DNA from: Chloroflexota bacterium
GTDB taxonomy: Bacteria > Chloroflexota > UBA6077 > CF-72
Direction: 5' to 3'
DNA: 49,482 bases
NCBI GenBank assembly: GCA_019247515.1
Contig: JAFAOS010000156.1
Location: 1-49,482 of the forward strand
The notes beneath the pieces are model-generated. The model had not been told where the DNA came from, did not search any database, and saw only the letters and a list, made by a program, of their open reading frames with translations. Shown here one piece after another: positions 25,233 through 34,317 of the stretch (its first letter is position 1; the number at the start of each line of letters is the position of its first letter). A program made the position numbers and the translations under genes.

Positions 25233-26096
25233 GGCCTGCCCCGCGCCGATATCACCCTCGCCGAGCGCGAGTCCAAGCGCGTACTCGCCAATCTGCTGAT
25301 ACAGCCGCTCCATGACGCCGCTGAAGGCGGTCTGGTTGCGAGCAAAGGGCGGCGGACCCAGGCGCTTGACCGCCAGCGCGTCTGATTCGGGCAGCGCGAA
25401 GTGCAGCGCAACCTCGTGGGTGTGCGGCGGACCGCTCCAGAACGTGGCCATGTCCACGTCGGCGGCCGGCTCCGCCTCGGCAGTGCTTTCGGATTCGGGC
25501 CCGGCGCGGCGCGCGCGGAGGGCAGCCACGATCTCGTCCTGCGAGCGACCGCGCAGCAGGAACATCAGGAACGGGTCTTCGTCGAACCGCTCGCCAAGCA
25601 GGTAGTGGACGGCGGCGATGTGCTTGCACGGATTGGCCAAATCCGGGCAGGAGCAGGTCGTAACCATGTCATCGCGTTCGGCGGGCAGCAGGCTGGTGCC
25701 GACTGATGCGAAAACGTCTTCGATCTGCTCGGGCATCTCGCCGCTGAGCAGGCGCGCCGCGTACAGCGCTTCCGCCGACATGGCGTCGATGACGCGCTCC
25801 CACTCGGCGTCGGTGAGGCCCTTGAACTTGATGTGGACCTGGTACGGCTTTGGCCGACTGCCCTGGACGACGGCTTTGACGCCCTCGCGCGTGACGTCCA
25901 GGGAGACGACCTGGCCGGCGCGCGCGTAGGTGCGTCCGCGCGCGAGTCTGCCCGGGTTCACCAGGCGTTCCAGCGCGGCGATCCAGCGACTGGCCCACCA
26001 CGACCTGGCGAACGCGCCGCGCTGCGTGTGGGCCTTGATGCCGTGCGACGGCAGGCGCGGGCCGTGGCGCTCCCACCACGCGTAGCTCGAGGTCAC
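25170..26096 (-). CDS. SWIM zinc-finger protein, partner of the SNF2 helicase
   Basis: 308 aa. The SWIM motif is C148-x-C150-x6-C157-x-H159 (TCSCPDLANPCKHIAAV). The N-terminal half contains a conserved-looking RGRTYARAGQVVSLDV strand region; the C-terminal 80 residues are less structured and end in an acidic tail (AHDED). The start codon ATG overlaps the stop of the SNF2 helicase gene (26093-26096), indicating translational coupling. Such SWIM/SNF2 gene pairs recur in bacteria; the role is unproven, with nucleic-acid binding expected from SWIM. Confidence 0.88.
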   Translation of the reverse strand: MTSSYAWWERHGPRLPSHGIKAHTQRGAFARSWWASRWIAALERLVNPGRLARGRTYARAGQVVSLDVTREGVKAVVQGSRPKPYQVHIKFKGLTDAEWERVIDAMSAEALYAARLLSGEMPEQIEDVFASVGTSLLPAERDDMVTTCSCPDLANPCKHIAAVHYLLGERFDEDPFLMFLLRGRSQDEIVAALRARRAGPESESTAEAEPAADVDMATFWSGPPHTHEVALHFALPESDALAVKRLGPPPFARNQTAFSGVMERLYQQIGEYALGLALGEGDIGAGQALRAPTQQDSAGDQQPAHDED

Positions 26097-29000
26097 GAGT
26101 CGTCCTCCGCGACGGCCTCGTCGCGACGCAGACGGAACAGTTGACGCAGGTCGTCAGTGCTCATCTCGGTAATCCACGCTTCGCTGGTGCCCACGATCGA
26201 CTCGGCCAGGGCGACCTTGCGCTCGATCAGGTCGTCGAGCGTTTCCTCGAACGTGCCGGCGCACACGTACTTGTGGACCTGGACGTTGCGCGTCTGGCCG
26301 ATGCGGAAGGCGCGGTCCGTGGCCTGATTTTCGACGGCGGGGTTCCACCAGCGGTCGAAATGGAACACGTGGTTCGCTCGGGTCAGGTTGAGACCGGTGC
26401 CGCCGGCCTTCAACGACAGAATGAAGATGGGCGGTCCGTTGGCGTCGGTCTGAAAGTCGGCCACGAGGCGGTCGCGCTCGGCCATCGGCGTCCCGCCGTG
26501 CAGGAACAGGACTTCGCGTTCCAGCGTGGCGCGCAGGTGCTCCTGGAGCAGTCGGCCCATCTCCGCGTACTGAGTGAACACGAGCGCGCGTTCGTCGCTG
26601 GCCACGACTTCCTCGAGCATTTCGCCCAGGCGGGCGAGTTTGCCGGAGCGACCCGCCAGCGCGCTGCCATCGTGCATCAACAGCGCGGGATGGTTGCAGA
26701 CCTGCTTCAGGCGGGTCAGCAGCGCCAGGACCAGGCCGCGGCGCTGGATGCCTTCCGACTCGGCAATCTGACGCATCGTGTCCTGGAGGACAGCCTCGTA
26801 CAGCGTGGCCTGCTCACGCGTGAGCGAGCAGTACACCTTCATCTCCTGCTTGTCGGGTAGGTCGGCGATCACGTTTCGATCCGTTTTGACGCGCCTGAGG
26901 ATGAAGGGGGCGGTCAGCGCCTTCAGGCGATTGGTCGCGTCGGCATCCGAGGCGCGCTCGATCGGCAGCGCGAACTCACGCCTGAACTCCTCGGCCGTGC
27001 CGAGGTAGTTGGGATTGATCACCTGGAAAATGCTCCACAGGTCCGCGAGCCGATTTTCGACGGGCGTGCCGGTGAGCGCCACTCGCCAGCGTGCGCCGAT
27101 CGCTCGCGCCGCCTGCGCCGCGCGCGTGGAGGCATTCTTGATGTTCTGGGCCTCGTCCAGCACCAGCCCATTCCACTTCACGCGCGTGAGAAACTCCTCG
27201 TCGCGGTGGAGCAGCGAGTAGGTGGACAACACGACGTCATGCTCTGCAGCGGCCGCAACCAGCTCGTCCCCCGCGGCCCGCTCGGCCCCGTGATGCACCA
27301 GCACCCGAATCGAAGGCGCGAACCGCCCGAGCTCATGTCGCCAGTTGCCCACCACCGAAGTAGGACAGATGACCAGCGTCGGCCCACTCGCGTCGCGCTC
27401 GACGAGCAGCAACGCAATGAGCTGAGGCGTTTTTCCCAGCCCCATGTCGTCGGCCAGCAGGGCGCCCAGGTTGTAGCGCTGGAGGGTGGCTAGCCAGGCC
27501 ACGCCGCGCTGCTGGTAGCCGCGCAGGGTGCCCTCGAAGCCCTCGGGAGTTTCGGGTACTTCTTCGGCTCGGGCGCCCTTGCGGACGTCTTCGAGGAGAC
27601 CGTCGATCCAGCCGCTGGCCTCCACCTCGGCCACGCGGACTCCGTCGACCGTCGTTGGCGCCAGGGCGGTCGACAGGGCTTCGCTCAACTGCATCTCGCG
27701 GCCGTTCTGGTGCTTCTGGATGAACGCCAGCGCGCGCTCGATCTGGTCCGGGCGCACGTCGACCCAGCGCCCGCGCAACTGAACCAGCGGCTCCTTCAAT
27801 TGCGCAAGCATCTCGAACTCGTCGGGCGTCAGCGCCTGGTCGCCGAGGGCCAGCTGCCAGTCGTAACTGACCAGGCTGTTGAAGCTGAGCATGCCCGGCC
27901 CGTCAGTCTTCAACACGTCCGCTTCGCGCCCGCCACGCAGCCGCAGTCGCACGCTGAGGCGCGTGTCAAGGCCCGGCAGCAGTACCCCGAAGCCGCTCGC
28001 CTTCAACAGCAAGGCTTTGTCGCGCACCAGGTCGGCCGCCTCACGCGTCGAGAGGGCGCACGCCTCCGGCCGCGCCGTCCGCAGGCTGCCGTCGATGGGC
28101 GGAAAGACCCGCGAGGCGCGCCCGAGCGCCGCCAGTACGCGCTCCTGCGGCTGATCGAAGCGCCGCGTGAGGAATCGGGCCGTTTGACCGCGGTGCCGCC
28201 ACACGTCTTCGACGGGCACCAGCAGACTCGGGTCATCCGTGGCCTGCAGCAGGTACTCCAGCCGCCACGGCCGCTCGCCCGCCGAGGCCGCCTCATCGGG
28301 CGGCACCAGCCGAAAGCACAGCCGGAAGGCGTCATCCGCGCTGTCGTCCGGGGTCAGGTCGGTCCAGTGACTGACCTGGCGCCGCAGCGTCGAGGCGCCG
28401 TCGCCCTGCAGGTGCACGACCGCGTCGTCGCGGCACAGCGCGTTGATCCACGCGCTGACGTTCGCCGGAAGTGAGGTGAGGTCACCCGGCTGCAGCCGAG
28501 CGCGGCGGACCACGGCGTCGATGGTGGCCGCCAGGTAGTCGGCCACCGCTTCGCGAGCAGTCGACCGCGACGCCTCGGCATCCCAGGTCAGGGCCGTCGC
28601 CGCCGCGGGCATGGAGTGCTCGATCGTACGCAGCGTGGCCCGATCGCTCGACTCGTCGAGCACCGGCGACCAGCGGCTGAGCAGGTCGTCCTCGTCGTTC
28701 TGCAGTCGCGGCACGCACATCTGGCGCACCAGCAGCGACAGGGCAAATCGCGCCGCGACGATCCAGGCTCGCAGGTCGGCGCCCAGCGCGGCGGGGTTGG
28801 TGGCCGAGGCGGCCGCGACGCGCGGCAGCAGGCTGACCGTGGCCACCTCGTCCAGCACGACGGCCGGCACCTGCCATAGCCCGAACTTGAGGTTGCCGAC
28901 ATCCTCGAACGGCTCGGTCGATCGGTGCGGCGCCCCGTAGGGCGGCTCGGCTGCTGGCAATGACGGCAACTCGGCAAAGACCTGGCGCACGTTGGTCTGC

Positions 29001-29278
29001 GTCGCCCAGCGCGTGAGCCCCATCAGCGACAGGGCGTGTCGAACGCCGTCGTCCGAGAGCGCGAACGGGTGGACCGGTACCACGACGGCCGGCTGGGGCG
29101 GCCGCTGGCCGAATGGCGAGCGGACCTCGGGGCTGGTCGAGCGCCTGCGCGGGGTGCGAGGTCGCACCCGCACGTTCGGCGACTGTTCGCCCCAGATCGC
29201 AAAGCCGGCCGCCGTGCCGCCGCTGGCCAGTACCCAACCGCCATGCAAAACAGAGGACGAGGGCCGACCGCGGGGCAC
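26093..29278 (-). CDS. SNF2-family helicase (HepA/RapA-like)
   Basis: 1061 aa. The N-terminal 500 residues are the helicase-associated region of this bacterial SNF2 branch, starting LHGGWVLASGG...FAIWGE. The SNF2 core follows: LADDMGLGKTPQLIALLL (about 605-622), ICPTSVVGNW, VLDEAQNIKN, LTGTPVENRL. Then helicase C: GTGLNLTRANHVFHFDRWWN, ATDRAFRIGQ. Walker and arginine-finger residues are intact. The start is GTG 29278; a TTG at 29248, just before LHGG, fits the family N-terminus slightly better. It overlaps the SWIM gene by 4 nt. Chromatin-like remodelling or RNA polymerase recycling is possible; defence is not shown. Confidence 0.92.
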   Translation of the reverse strand: MPRGRPSSSVLHGGWVLASGGTAAGFAIWGEQSPNVRVRPRTPRRRSTSPEVRSPFGQRPPQPAVVVPVHPFALSDDGVRHALSLMGLTRWATQTNVRQVFAELPSLPAAEPPYGAPHRSTEPFEDVGNLKFGLWQVPAVVLDEVATVSLLPRVAAASATNPAALGADLRAWIVAARFALSLLVRQMCVPRLQNDEDDLLSRWSPVLDESSDRATLRTIEHSMPAAATALTWDAEASRSTAREAVADYLAATIDAVVRRARLQPGDLTSLPANVSAWINALCRDDAVVHLQGDGASTLRRQVSHWTDLTPDDSADDAFRLCFRLVPPDEAASAGERPWRLEYLLQATDDPSLLVPVEDVWRHRGQTARFLTRRFDQPQERVLAALGRASRVFPPIDGSLRTARPEACALSTREAADLVRDKALLLKASGFGVLLPGLDTRLSVRLRLRGGREADVLKTDGPGMLSFNSLVSYDWQLALGDQALTPDEFEMLAQLKEPLVQLRGRWVDVRPDQIERALAFIQKHQNGREMQLSEALSTALAPTTVDGVRVAEVEASGWIDGLLEDVRKGARAEEVPETPEGFEGTLRGYQQRGVAWLATLQRYNLGALLADDMGLGKTPQLIALLLVERDASGPTLVICPTSVVGNWRHELGRFAPSIRVLVHHGAERAAGDELVAAAAEHDVVLSTYSLLHRDEEFLTRVKWNGLVLDEAQNIKNASTRAAQAARAIGARWRVALTGTPVENRLADLWSIFQVINPNYLGTAEEFRREFALPIERASDADATNRLKALTAPFILRRVKTDRNVIADLPDKQEMKVYCSLTREQATLYEAVLQDTMRQIAESEGIQRRGLVLALLTRLKQVCNHPALLMHDGSALAGRSGKLARLGEMLEEVVASDERALVFTQYAEMGRLLQEHLRATLEREVLFLHGGTPMAERDRLVADFQTDANGPPIFILSLKAGGTGLNLTRANHVFHFDRWWNPAVENQATDRAFRIGQTRNVQVHKYVCAGTFEETLDDLIERKVALAESIVGTSEAWITEMSTDDLRQLFRLRRDEAVAEDDS

Positions 29279-29355
29279 CCTACAAGATTGCCACGTGCGC
29301 TGGCACGCGCTATGCCATTCCGGGCTCCGGAGCCAGGGAGGTTCAAGGAACCCAC

Positions 29356-29889
29356 ATGCACGAAGATCGAACGGACATCATCCAGACGCCGCAGGGCGAA
29401 CACGAGGTTCGCCAGGTGCGAGACTCAGCGCCGCCAGCCACGCAGGTTGGCGCTCCGCCGGCGATGCGCAGGACAGAGGTGTACGCGGAGACGCCGCGCA
29501 CCGACGTCGAACACCTGGACACCGTCGCCTATGACCCTTTCGAGCGACGCCGGCTCGCCGCTCACCGTATTACTCAGCTGATCTACTGGGTCTTTGCCTT
29601 GATCGAAGGCTTGATTGCGATTCGACTGATTCTGAAGGCGCTTGGCGCTAACCCGAACGCCGGGTTTGCCCAGTTCATCTACGGCATCACCACCCCGCTG
29701 GTCGCCCCATTCCTGGGGTTGTTCGCCAACCCGACGTACCAGACCAGTGTGCTCGAGCTCAGCTCGATTGTCGCGCTCATCGTGTACGCGCTGATCGCGT
29801 GGCTGCTGGGCAAGCTGGTGTGGATCCTCGTAGGCGAGACGCGCTCGGCGGTCCGCACGCATTCGACCCAGATGGATTCGCGCGTGTAG
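29356..29889 (+). CDS. YggT family membrane protein
   Basis: 177 aa from ATG 29356, with AAGGA 6 nt upstream. The first 70 residues are hydrophilic and probably cytoplasmic (PQGEHEVRQVRDSAPPATQV). Residues about 75-165 hold two or three membrane spans with IEGLIAIRLILKALGANPN and TTPLVAPFLGLFANPTYQT, the YggT pattern. Function unclear; a membrane role linked to division or ion homeostasis is reported for the family. NDH-2 begins 17 bp downstream, so both may share a transcript. Divergent from the SNF2 gene. Confidence 0.82.
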   Translation: MHEDRTDIIQTPQGEHEVRQVRDSAPPATQVGAPPAMRRTEVYAETPRTDVEHLDTVAYDPFERRRLAAHRITQLIYWVFALIEGLIAIRLILKALGANPNAGFAQFIYGITTPLVAPFLGLFANPTYQTSVLELSSIVALIVYALIAWLLGKLVWILVGETRSAVRTHSTQMDSRV

Positions 29890-29905
29890 CGACTATCCTG
29901 ATGGC

Positions 29906-31201
29906 ATGGCCACCACCGACCGCGGACCAACGGTCATCGTGGTCGGTGGCGGTTTCGGGGGGCTGTACGCGGCGCGAGCGCTCGGGCGGCGGGGCGTCCG
30001 CGTCGGCCTAATCGATCGCGTCAACTACCACCTGTTCCAGCCGCTGCTGTATCAGGTCGCGACGGCCGCGCTGTCGCCGGGCGAGATCGCCGAACCGCTG
30101 CGCGCGATTTTGCGCAAATACCGCAACGTCGAGGTCATCCTGGCCGAGGTCACGCGGATCGACGTCGACCATCATTCCGTCACCCTCGACGACGGCACCG
30201 AGCTCCACTACGACTATCTGGTCCTGTCCACCGGTGCGCGCCACTCGTATTTCGCGCACCCCAAGTGGGAATCGACCGCGCCAGGGCTGAAGTCTCTGGC
30301 GGACGCGCTCGAGATTCGGCGTCGGATTTTCCTCGCCTTCGAGCGTGCCGAACGCGAGCCCGACGCGGCAAAGCGCGAAGCGCTGCTGACCTTCGTGATC
30401 GTCGGCGGCGGACCGACCGGCGTGGAGCTCGCCGGCGCGATCAGCGAGATCGCCCGACACACGGTCAGCAAGGATTTCCGACACTTCGACCCGCGCCAGG
30501 CGCGCGTCATCTTGCTGGAACGCGCCGATCGCATCCTCGAGCAGTACCCGCCCGACCTCTCGGCGGCGGCCAAGCGCGCCCTGGAGCACCTGGGCGTCGA
30601 GGTCCATACCGGGACCGGCGCCACGGACGTCCAGCCCGATCACGTCGTGGTCGGCGACCAGAAAATCCCGACGTGCACCACGCTGTGGGCCGCGGGTGTG
30701 GCGTCGTCGTCGCTCGGACGTCAACTCGGGCTGGAGGTAGACCGCACCGGGCGGGTTGCCGTCCAGCCGGACCTGAGCATCCCTCACCACGCCAACGTCT
30801 TTGTCATTGGCGACCTGGCCGCCTTTCGTCAACCGAATGGCAAATTGCTGCCCGGGACGGCCCCGGTGGCGATTCAGCAGGGCGAGGCAGCCGCCGACAA
30901 CATCTGGCGCACCATCACCGGCAAGCCGCGCCGCGACTTTCATTATTTCGACCGCGGCAGCATGGCCACGATCGGTCGAGCCGCGGCGGTGGCCGACATC
31001 CGCGGGCTGCACCTGACCGGTCACCTGGCCTGGTTTGCCTGGCTTTTCGTGCACCTGCTCTATCTCATTGGCTTCGAGAACCGACTGCTGGTGCTGGTCC
31101 AGTGGGCGGCCTCGTACGTCAGCTACGAACGCGGAGCGCGGTTGATCACTGGGCCCTGGCAAGTCGGCACTCGCGGCAGCGGACCCGCGCGTGGCGATTG
31201 A
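29906..31201 (+). CDS. ndh: Type II NADH dehydrogenase (NDH-2)
   Basis: 431 aa. FAD-binding VVGGGFGGLYAARAL at about 12-26, NAD-binding VIVGGGPTGVELAG near 165, and FVIGDLAAF near 300 in the second FAD contact. NYHLFQPLLYQVATAALSPG is the hallmark after the first strand. The C-terminal part carries hydrophobic and amphipathic segments (HLAWFAWLFVHLLYLIGFEN) for membrane binding. Oxidises NADH and reduces quinone without pumping protons. ATG at 29906. Its end overlaps the GntR gene by 11 nt. Confidence 0.9.
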   Translation: MATTDRGPTVIVVGGGFGGLYAARALGRRGVRVGLIDRVNYHLFQPLLYQVATAALSPGEIAEPLRAILRKYRNVEVILAEVTRIDVDHHSVTLDDGTELHYDYLVLSTGARHSYFAHPKWESTAPGLKSLADALEIRRRIFLAFERAEREPDAAKREALLTFVIVGGGPTGVELAGAISEIARHTVSKDFRHFDPRQARVILLERADRILEQYPPDLSAAAKRALEHLGVEVHTGTGATDVQPDHVVVGDQKIPTCTTLWAAGVASSSLGRQLGLEVDRTGRVAVQPDLSIPHHANVFVIGDLAAFRQPNGKLLPGTAPVAIQQGEAAADNIWRTITGKPRRDFHYFDRGSMATIGRAAAVADIRGLHLTGHLAWFAWLFVHLLYLIGFENRLLVLVQWAASYVSYERGARLITGPWQVGTRGSGPARGD

Positions 31202-31997
31202 GCGCCGGGCGCCTGGCCCGGCCGCCGAGGTCGACGCCCGCGCACTGGCCGCCGCGGTCCACGCGTACGTCGGCGGCGTGCCCCTCCACAGCCGACTCGA
31301 GGGCACGCTGCGCGGCATGATCCAGCAGGGCCAGATCGGCACGGGGGCGGTGCTGCCCGGCGAGCTCGAGCTTGCCGCGCAACTCGGCGTCAGTCGTCAC
31401 ACGGTGCGACACGCGCTGGGCGTGCTGACCAATGAAGGCTTGCTCCGCCGCGAGCGCGGTCGCGGCACCACGGTCGTCTCGGCCAGTCCGACCACGATGA
31501 TCGAGCGCAGCCTGACAGCTTTCTACGCGTTCGCGTGGGAGGCTCGCGCGCGGGGCGCGACCCAGCACTCGCGCATCCTGGATCGCCAGACACTGTCAGC
31601 CGATCCGACCTTCGCCGAGCGGCTGGGCGTGCCCGAAGGGTCCGAGCTCGAGCGCATCGTCCGCGTGCGCGCGGCCGATGAAGACCCGCTCGTGTTGGAG
31701 ACCGCCTACTTGCCGCAGCGCTTGAGCAGCGTGCTGGATACGCCAACCCTCGAGCGGGAGTCGATGTACGACGAGCTCGAACGCTACTGGGGCCTGCGCG
31801 TCACTGGCGCGCGCGAGTCGATTCGACCCATCGTCTTGAGCCGAGCCACGGCGCGGTTGCTGCGCACGAGGACCGGCGCCCCGGCGTTCTCGGTCGAGCG
31901 CACGACGTGGTCCGACCGCGGACCGATCGAGTGGCAGGAAAGCATCGTGCGGGGCGATCGCTACCTGTATTCGGTCGACCTGCCGCGCAACCACTGA
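31191..31997 (+). CDS. GntR family regulator, HutC/UTRA subfamily
   Basis: 268 aa from GTG 31191, overlapping ndh by 11 nt. A variable N-terminus of about 30 residues is followed by the winged helix about 32-100 (LPGELELAAQLGVSRHTVRH, then LTNEGLLRRERGRGTTV). A UTRA ligand-binding domain occupies about 115-262 (LERIVRVRAADEDPLVLETA and DRGPIEWQESIVRGDRYLYS). Ligand unknown. Cotranslation with ndh suggests control linked to that gene or to itself; no operator is evident. Confidence 0.9.
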   Translation: MAIERRAPGPAAEVDARALAAAVHAYVGGVPLHSRLEGTLRGMIQQGQIGTGAVLPGELELAAQLGVSRHTVRHALGVLTNEGLLRRERGRGTTVVSASPTTMIERSLTAFYAFAWEARARGATQHSRILDRQTLSADPTFAERLGVPEGSELERIVRVRAADEDPLVLETAYLPQRLSSVLDTPTLERESMYDELERYWGLRVTGARESIRPIVLSRATARLLRTRTGAPAFSVERTTWSDRGPIEWQESIVRGDRYLYSVDLPRNH

Positions 31998-32080
31998 GCG
32001 ACCGACCCAGCTACAGCCTGGTCCGGTCACACGAGTTAACTGGTGGTCCGACCCGCGGCGGCATCACAATACGTCTCACT

Positions 32081-33013
32081 GTGCGCGTCCTGCCATTCTT
32101 CGCCGCCGTGGTCATGGCGGTTTCGCTCACGAGCCCATCGTTCGCCCAGGAGGATCAGACCCCGGCGCCCGGGCCGCTTCTCCAGCCCGTCAACGACGCT
32201 CCCGCCGCCTGCGATCCGAGCGCACCTGGCTTTCGCTACCTCGAGGTGCGTGGCTCGGGCTTCGACGCGTGGACCAGCCAGCACCTGGTCGGCACGCTCG
32301 TAGACGGCAGCGGAGCCACCCAGGCACAGTGGCCCAGCATCTATGTCACCCCCCAGGGCCAGCTGGTCCTCGAGCTGAACCTGTGCGCCGAGCCCCTCCA
32401 GAACCGACCCGCGCTCGCCCCGGGCGACTACACCGTCGCGGTGGGCGGCAGTGACGGTTCGCAAATTGCCTCCGCGGGCATCACGTTGCAGGACCCGGTC
32501 GCCGCCGCGGCCCTGGGGGGCCAACAGGCGCCGGCCGCGACCAGTCCCCAACCAACACCAACGGCTGTTCCGCGCACCGGCCCCGGCTCACTTGCGCTGC
32601 CGATTGCACCCGGCACGGGCGGCCAGCTGGTCGATGGTTGGCAGCTGGGCATCGAGAGCGTCAACCCAGACGCCTACCGCGCCATCAAGGCGGCCATCCC
32701 CTCGGCAGTGGCGCCGTCAGCCGACATGCGCCAGCTGTTGATTGGCCTCCAGGCCACCTACGCTGGCACGGGAACGGGCACCTTCACGGACAGCCGCCTG
32801 GCACTCGTGAACCCCAAGACCCAGGCCAGGTACGACCAGCTCAACAACAACTGCGGCTTCATCCCGAGCGCCATCTCGCCAAACGTGGTCACGCCTGGCA
32901 CCGTCGTGCTCGGCAACGTGTGCTTCAGCGTGCCCGCCACGGATATCGGCTCGCTGATGCTCGTCGACAATCAACCCTCCCTGGCCGACCGCGTCTACTT
33001 CGCGCTGCCGTAA
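32081..33013 (+). CDS. Secreted protein with C-terminal DUF4352-like domain
   Basis: 310 aa from GTG 32081. Signal peptide about 1-24 (VLPFFAAVVMAVSLTSPSFA). Residues about 35-140 form a beta-type domain with a Cys pair (PAACDPSAPGF, LNLCAEPLQ). A Pro/Thr linker near 150-170 leads to the C-terminal immunoglobulin-like part (about 180-310: RQLLIGLQATYAGTGTGTF, GTVVLGNVCFSVPATDIGSL), which resembles DUF4352/telokin-like domains. The linker suggests surface exposure. It precedes telA by 59 bp. Function unknown. Confidence 0.72.
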   Translation: MRVLPFFAAVVMAVSLTSPSFAQEDQTPAPGPLLQPVNDAPAACDPSAPGFRYLEVRGSGFDAWTSQHLVGTLVDGSGATQAQWPSIYVTPQGQLVLELNLCAEPLQNRPALAPGDYTVAVGGSDGSQIASAGITLQDPVAAAALGGQQAPAATSPQPTPTAVPRTGPGSLALPIAPGTGGQLVDGWQLGIESVNPDAYRAIKAAIPSAVAPSADMRQLLIGLQATYAGTGTGTFTDSRLALVNPKTQARYDQLNNNCGFIPSAISPNVVTPGTVVLGNVCFSVPATDIGSLMLVDNQPSLADRVYFALP

Positions 33014-33072
33014 GGGGTGCAACCCTGAGCCACCTGCCGTCGTCAAAGTCCACGACAGGAGGTTTTCACGGA

Positions 33073-34314
33073 ATGACCCAAGCGCCCGAGGCTGAAGCAG
33101 CTGCTGACGAGCTCGTCCTCGAGCCCCCCACGCCACCCCCATCCGTTTCGCTCGAGCAGGCGGCTACGACCATCAAGGTTGACGAGGCCACCGCCAAGCG
33201 CATTGACGCCGCCGTCAACGCCTACGTCGACGCCCTCACCTCGCTCGACGCCGAATCACCCGAGTTCGAGCGCAAGGTGGCTTCGATCAGCCGCATGGGT
33301 CGCGAGGAGATCCGCCGCTCGGCCGAGGCTTCGAGCCGATTCCTCGACCGACCGCTGGCATCGCTCAAGCAGGGCCCCATGTCACAGGGCTCGCAGGTGT
33401 CCGCCGCGCTGGTCGCGCTGCGTCAACAGATCGAAGACCTGGACCCATCCCGCCACCTGCAGAGCCGCCGTCGCTTCATGAGCTTCAAGTCGGTGCCGTT
33501 TGGCACCCAGATGAATGACTATTTCCGCCGCTACCAGTCGGCGCAGCACCAGATCGAAGCGATCGTCGCTGGCCTGTACCGCGGCCAGGACGAGCTCATG
33601 CGCGACAACGCTGCCCTGGAGCAGGAGCGGGTGTATCTGTGGGCGATGAAGACGCGGCTCGAGCAGTACGCCCATATGTCGGGCGCGCTCGACGAGGCGC
33701 TCACGCGCAAGATTTCAAAGCTCGCGGATACCGATCCGACCAAGGCGCGCGCGCTCAAAGAAGACGCGCTGTTCTACGTACGCCAGAAGCGGCAGGACCT
33801 GCTGACGCAGCTCGCCGTCGTCTGCCAGGGGTACCTGGCGATGGACCTGATTCGCCGCAGCAACATCGAGCTCATCAAGGGCGTGGAACGGGCGACGACC
33901 ACGACCGTGTCCGCGCTGCGCACGGCGGTCATCGCCGCGCTGGCCCTGAGCAACCAGAAGCTGGTGCTCGACCAGGTCACGGCGCTCAACGTCACCACCG
34001 GCAACATCATCGAGTCGACGTCACAGATGCTGCGGCAGCAGACGCTCGAGATCACCAATCAGGCTGCCAGCTCGACGGTGAGTATTGAAAAATTGCAGGC
34101 GGCCTTCAATAATATCTACGCAACGATTGATACTATTGACACCTTCAAGCTCGCCGCGCTCGACAACATGCGCAAGTCGATCGACATCCTGTCCGCGGAA
34201 ATCAGTCGGGCACACGAATATGTCGAGCGCTCGCGCACGGCGGAGCTAGCCCAGGCCAGGGCCAACGGGCTGGTTTCCGAGCTCACGCTGCCGGCGACTG
34301 GCCAGGGAGCCTGA
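33073..34314 (+). CDS. telA: TelA family toxic-anion resistance-like protein
   Basis: 413 aa from ATG 33073, with AGGAGG about 10 nt upstream. Almost wholly helical, with Leu/Ala heptads. DRPLASLKQGPMSQGSQVSA, then RSNIELIKGVERATTTTVSA and LRTAVIAALALSNQKLVLDQ match the TelA (PF05816) core. The family was named for tellurite resistance but acts broadly in envelope stress and is often paired with XpaC. The next gene is XpaC-like, 3 nt away, supporting the assignment. The long N-terminus (about 1-40) is acidic and Pro-rich. Confidence 0.88.
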   Translation: MTQAPEAEAAADELVLEPPTPPPSVSLEQAATTIKVDEATAKRIDAAVNAYVDALTSLDAESPEFERKVASISRMGREEIRRSAEASSRFLDRPLASLKQGPMSQGSQVSAALVALRQQIEDLDPSRHLQSRRRFMSFKSVPFGTQMNDYFRRYQSAQHQIEAIVAGLYRGQDELMRDNAALEQERVYLWAMKTRLEQYAHMSGALDEALTRKISKLADTDPTKARALKEDALFYVRQKRQDLLTQLAVVCQGYLAMDLIRRSNIELIKGVERATTTTVSALRTAVIAALALSNQKLVLDQVTALNVTTGNIIESTSQMLRQQTLEITNQAASSTVSIEKLQAAFNNIYATIDTIDTFKLAALDNMRKSIDILSAEISRAHEYVERSRTAELAQARANGLVSELTLPATGQGA

Positions 34315-34317
34315 CGT

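Noticed and set aside
26093..29278. Phage-defence helicase assignment
   Set aside because: The SNF2 and SWIM genes lack nuclease, methylase or phospholipase D partners, so naming a defence system would go beyond the evidence.
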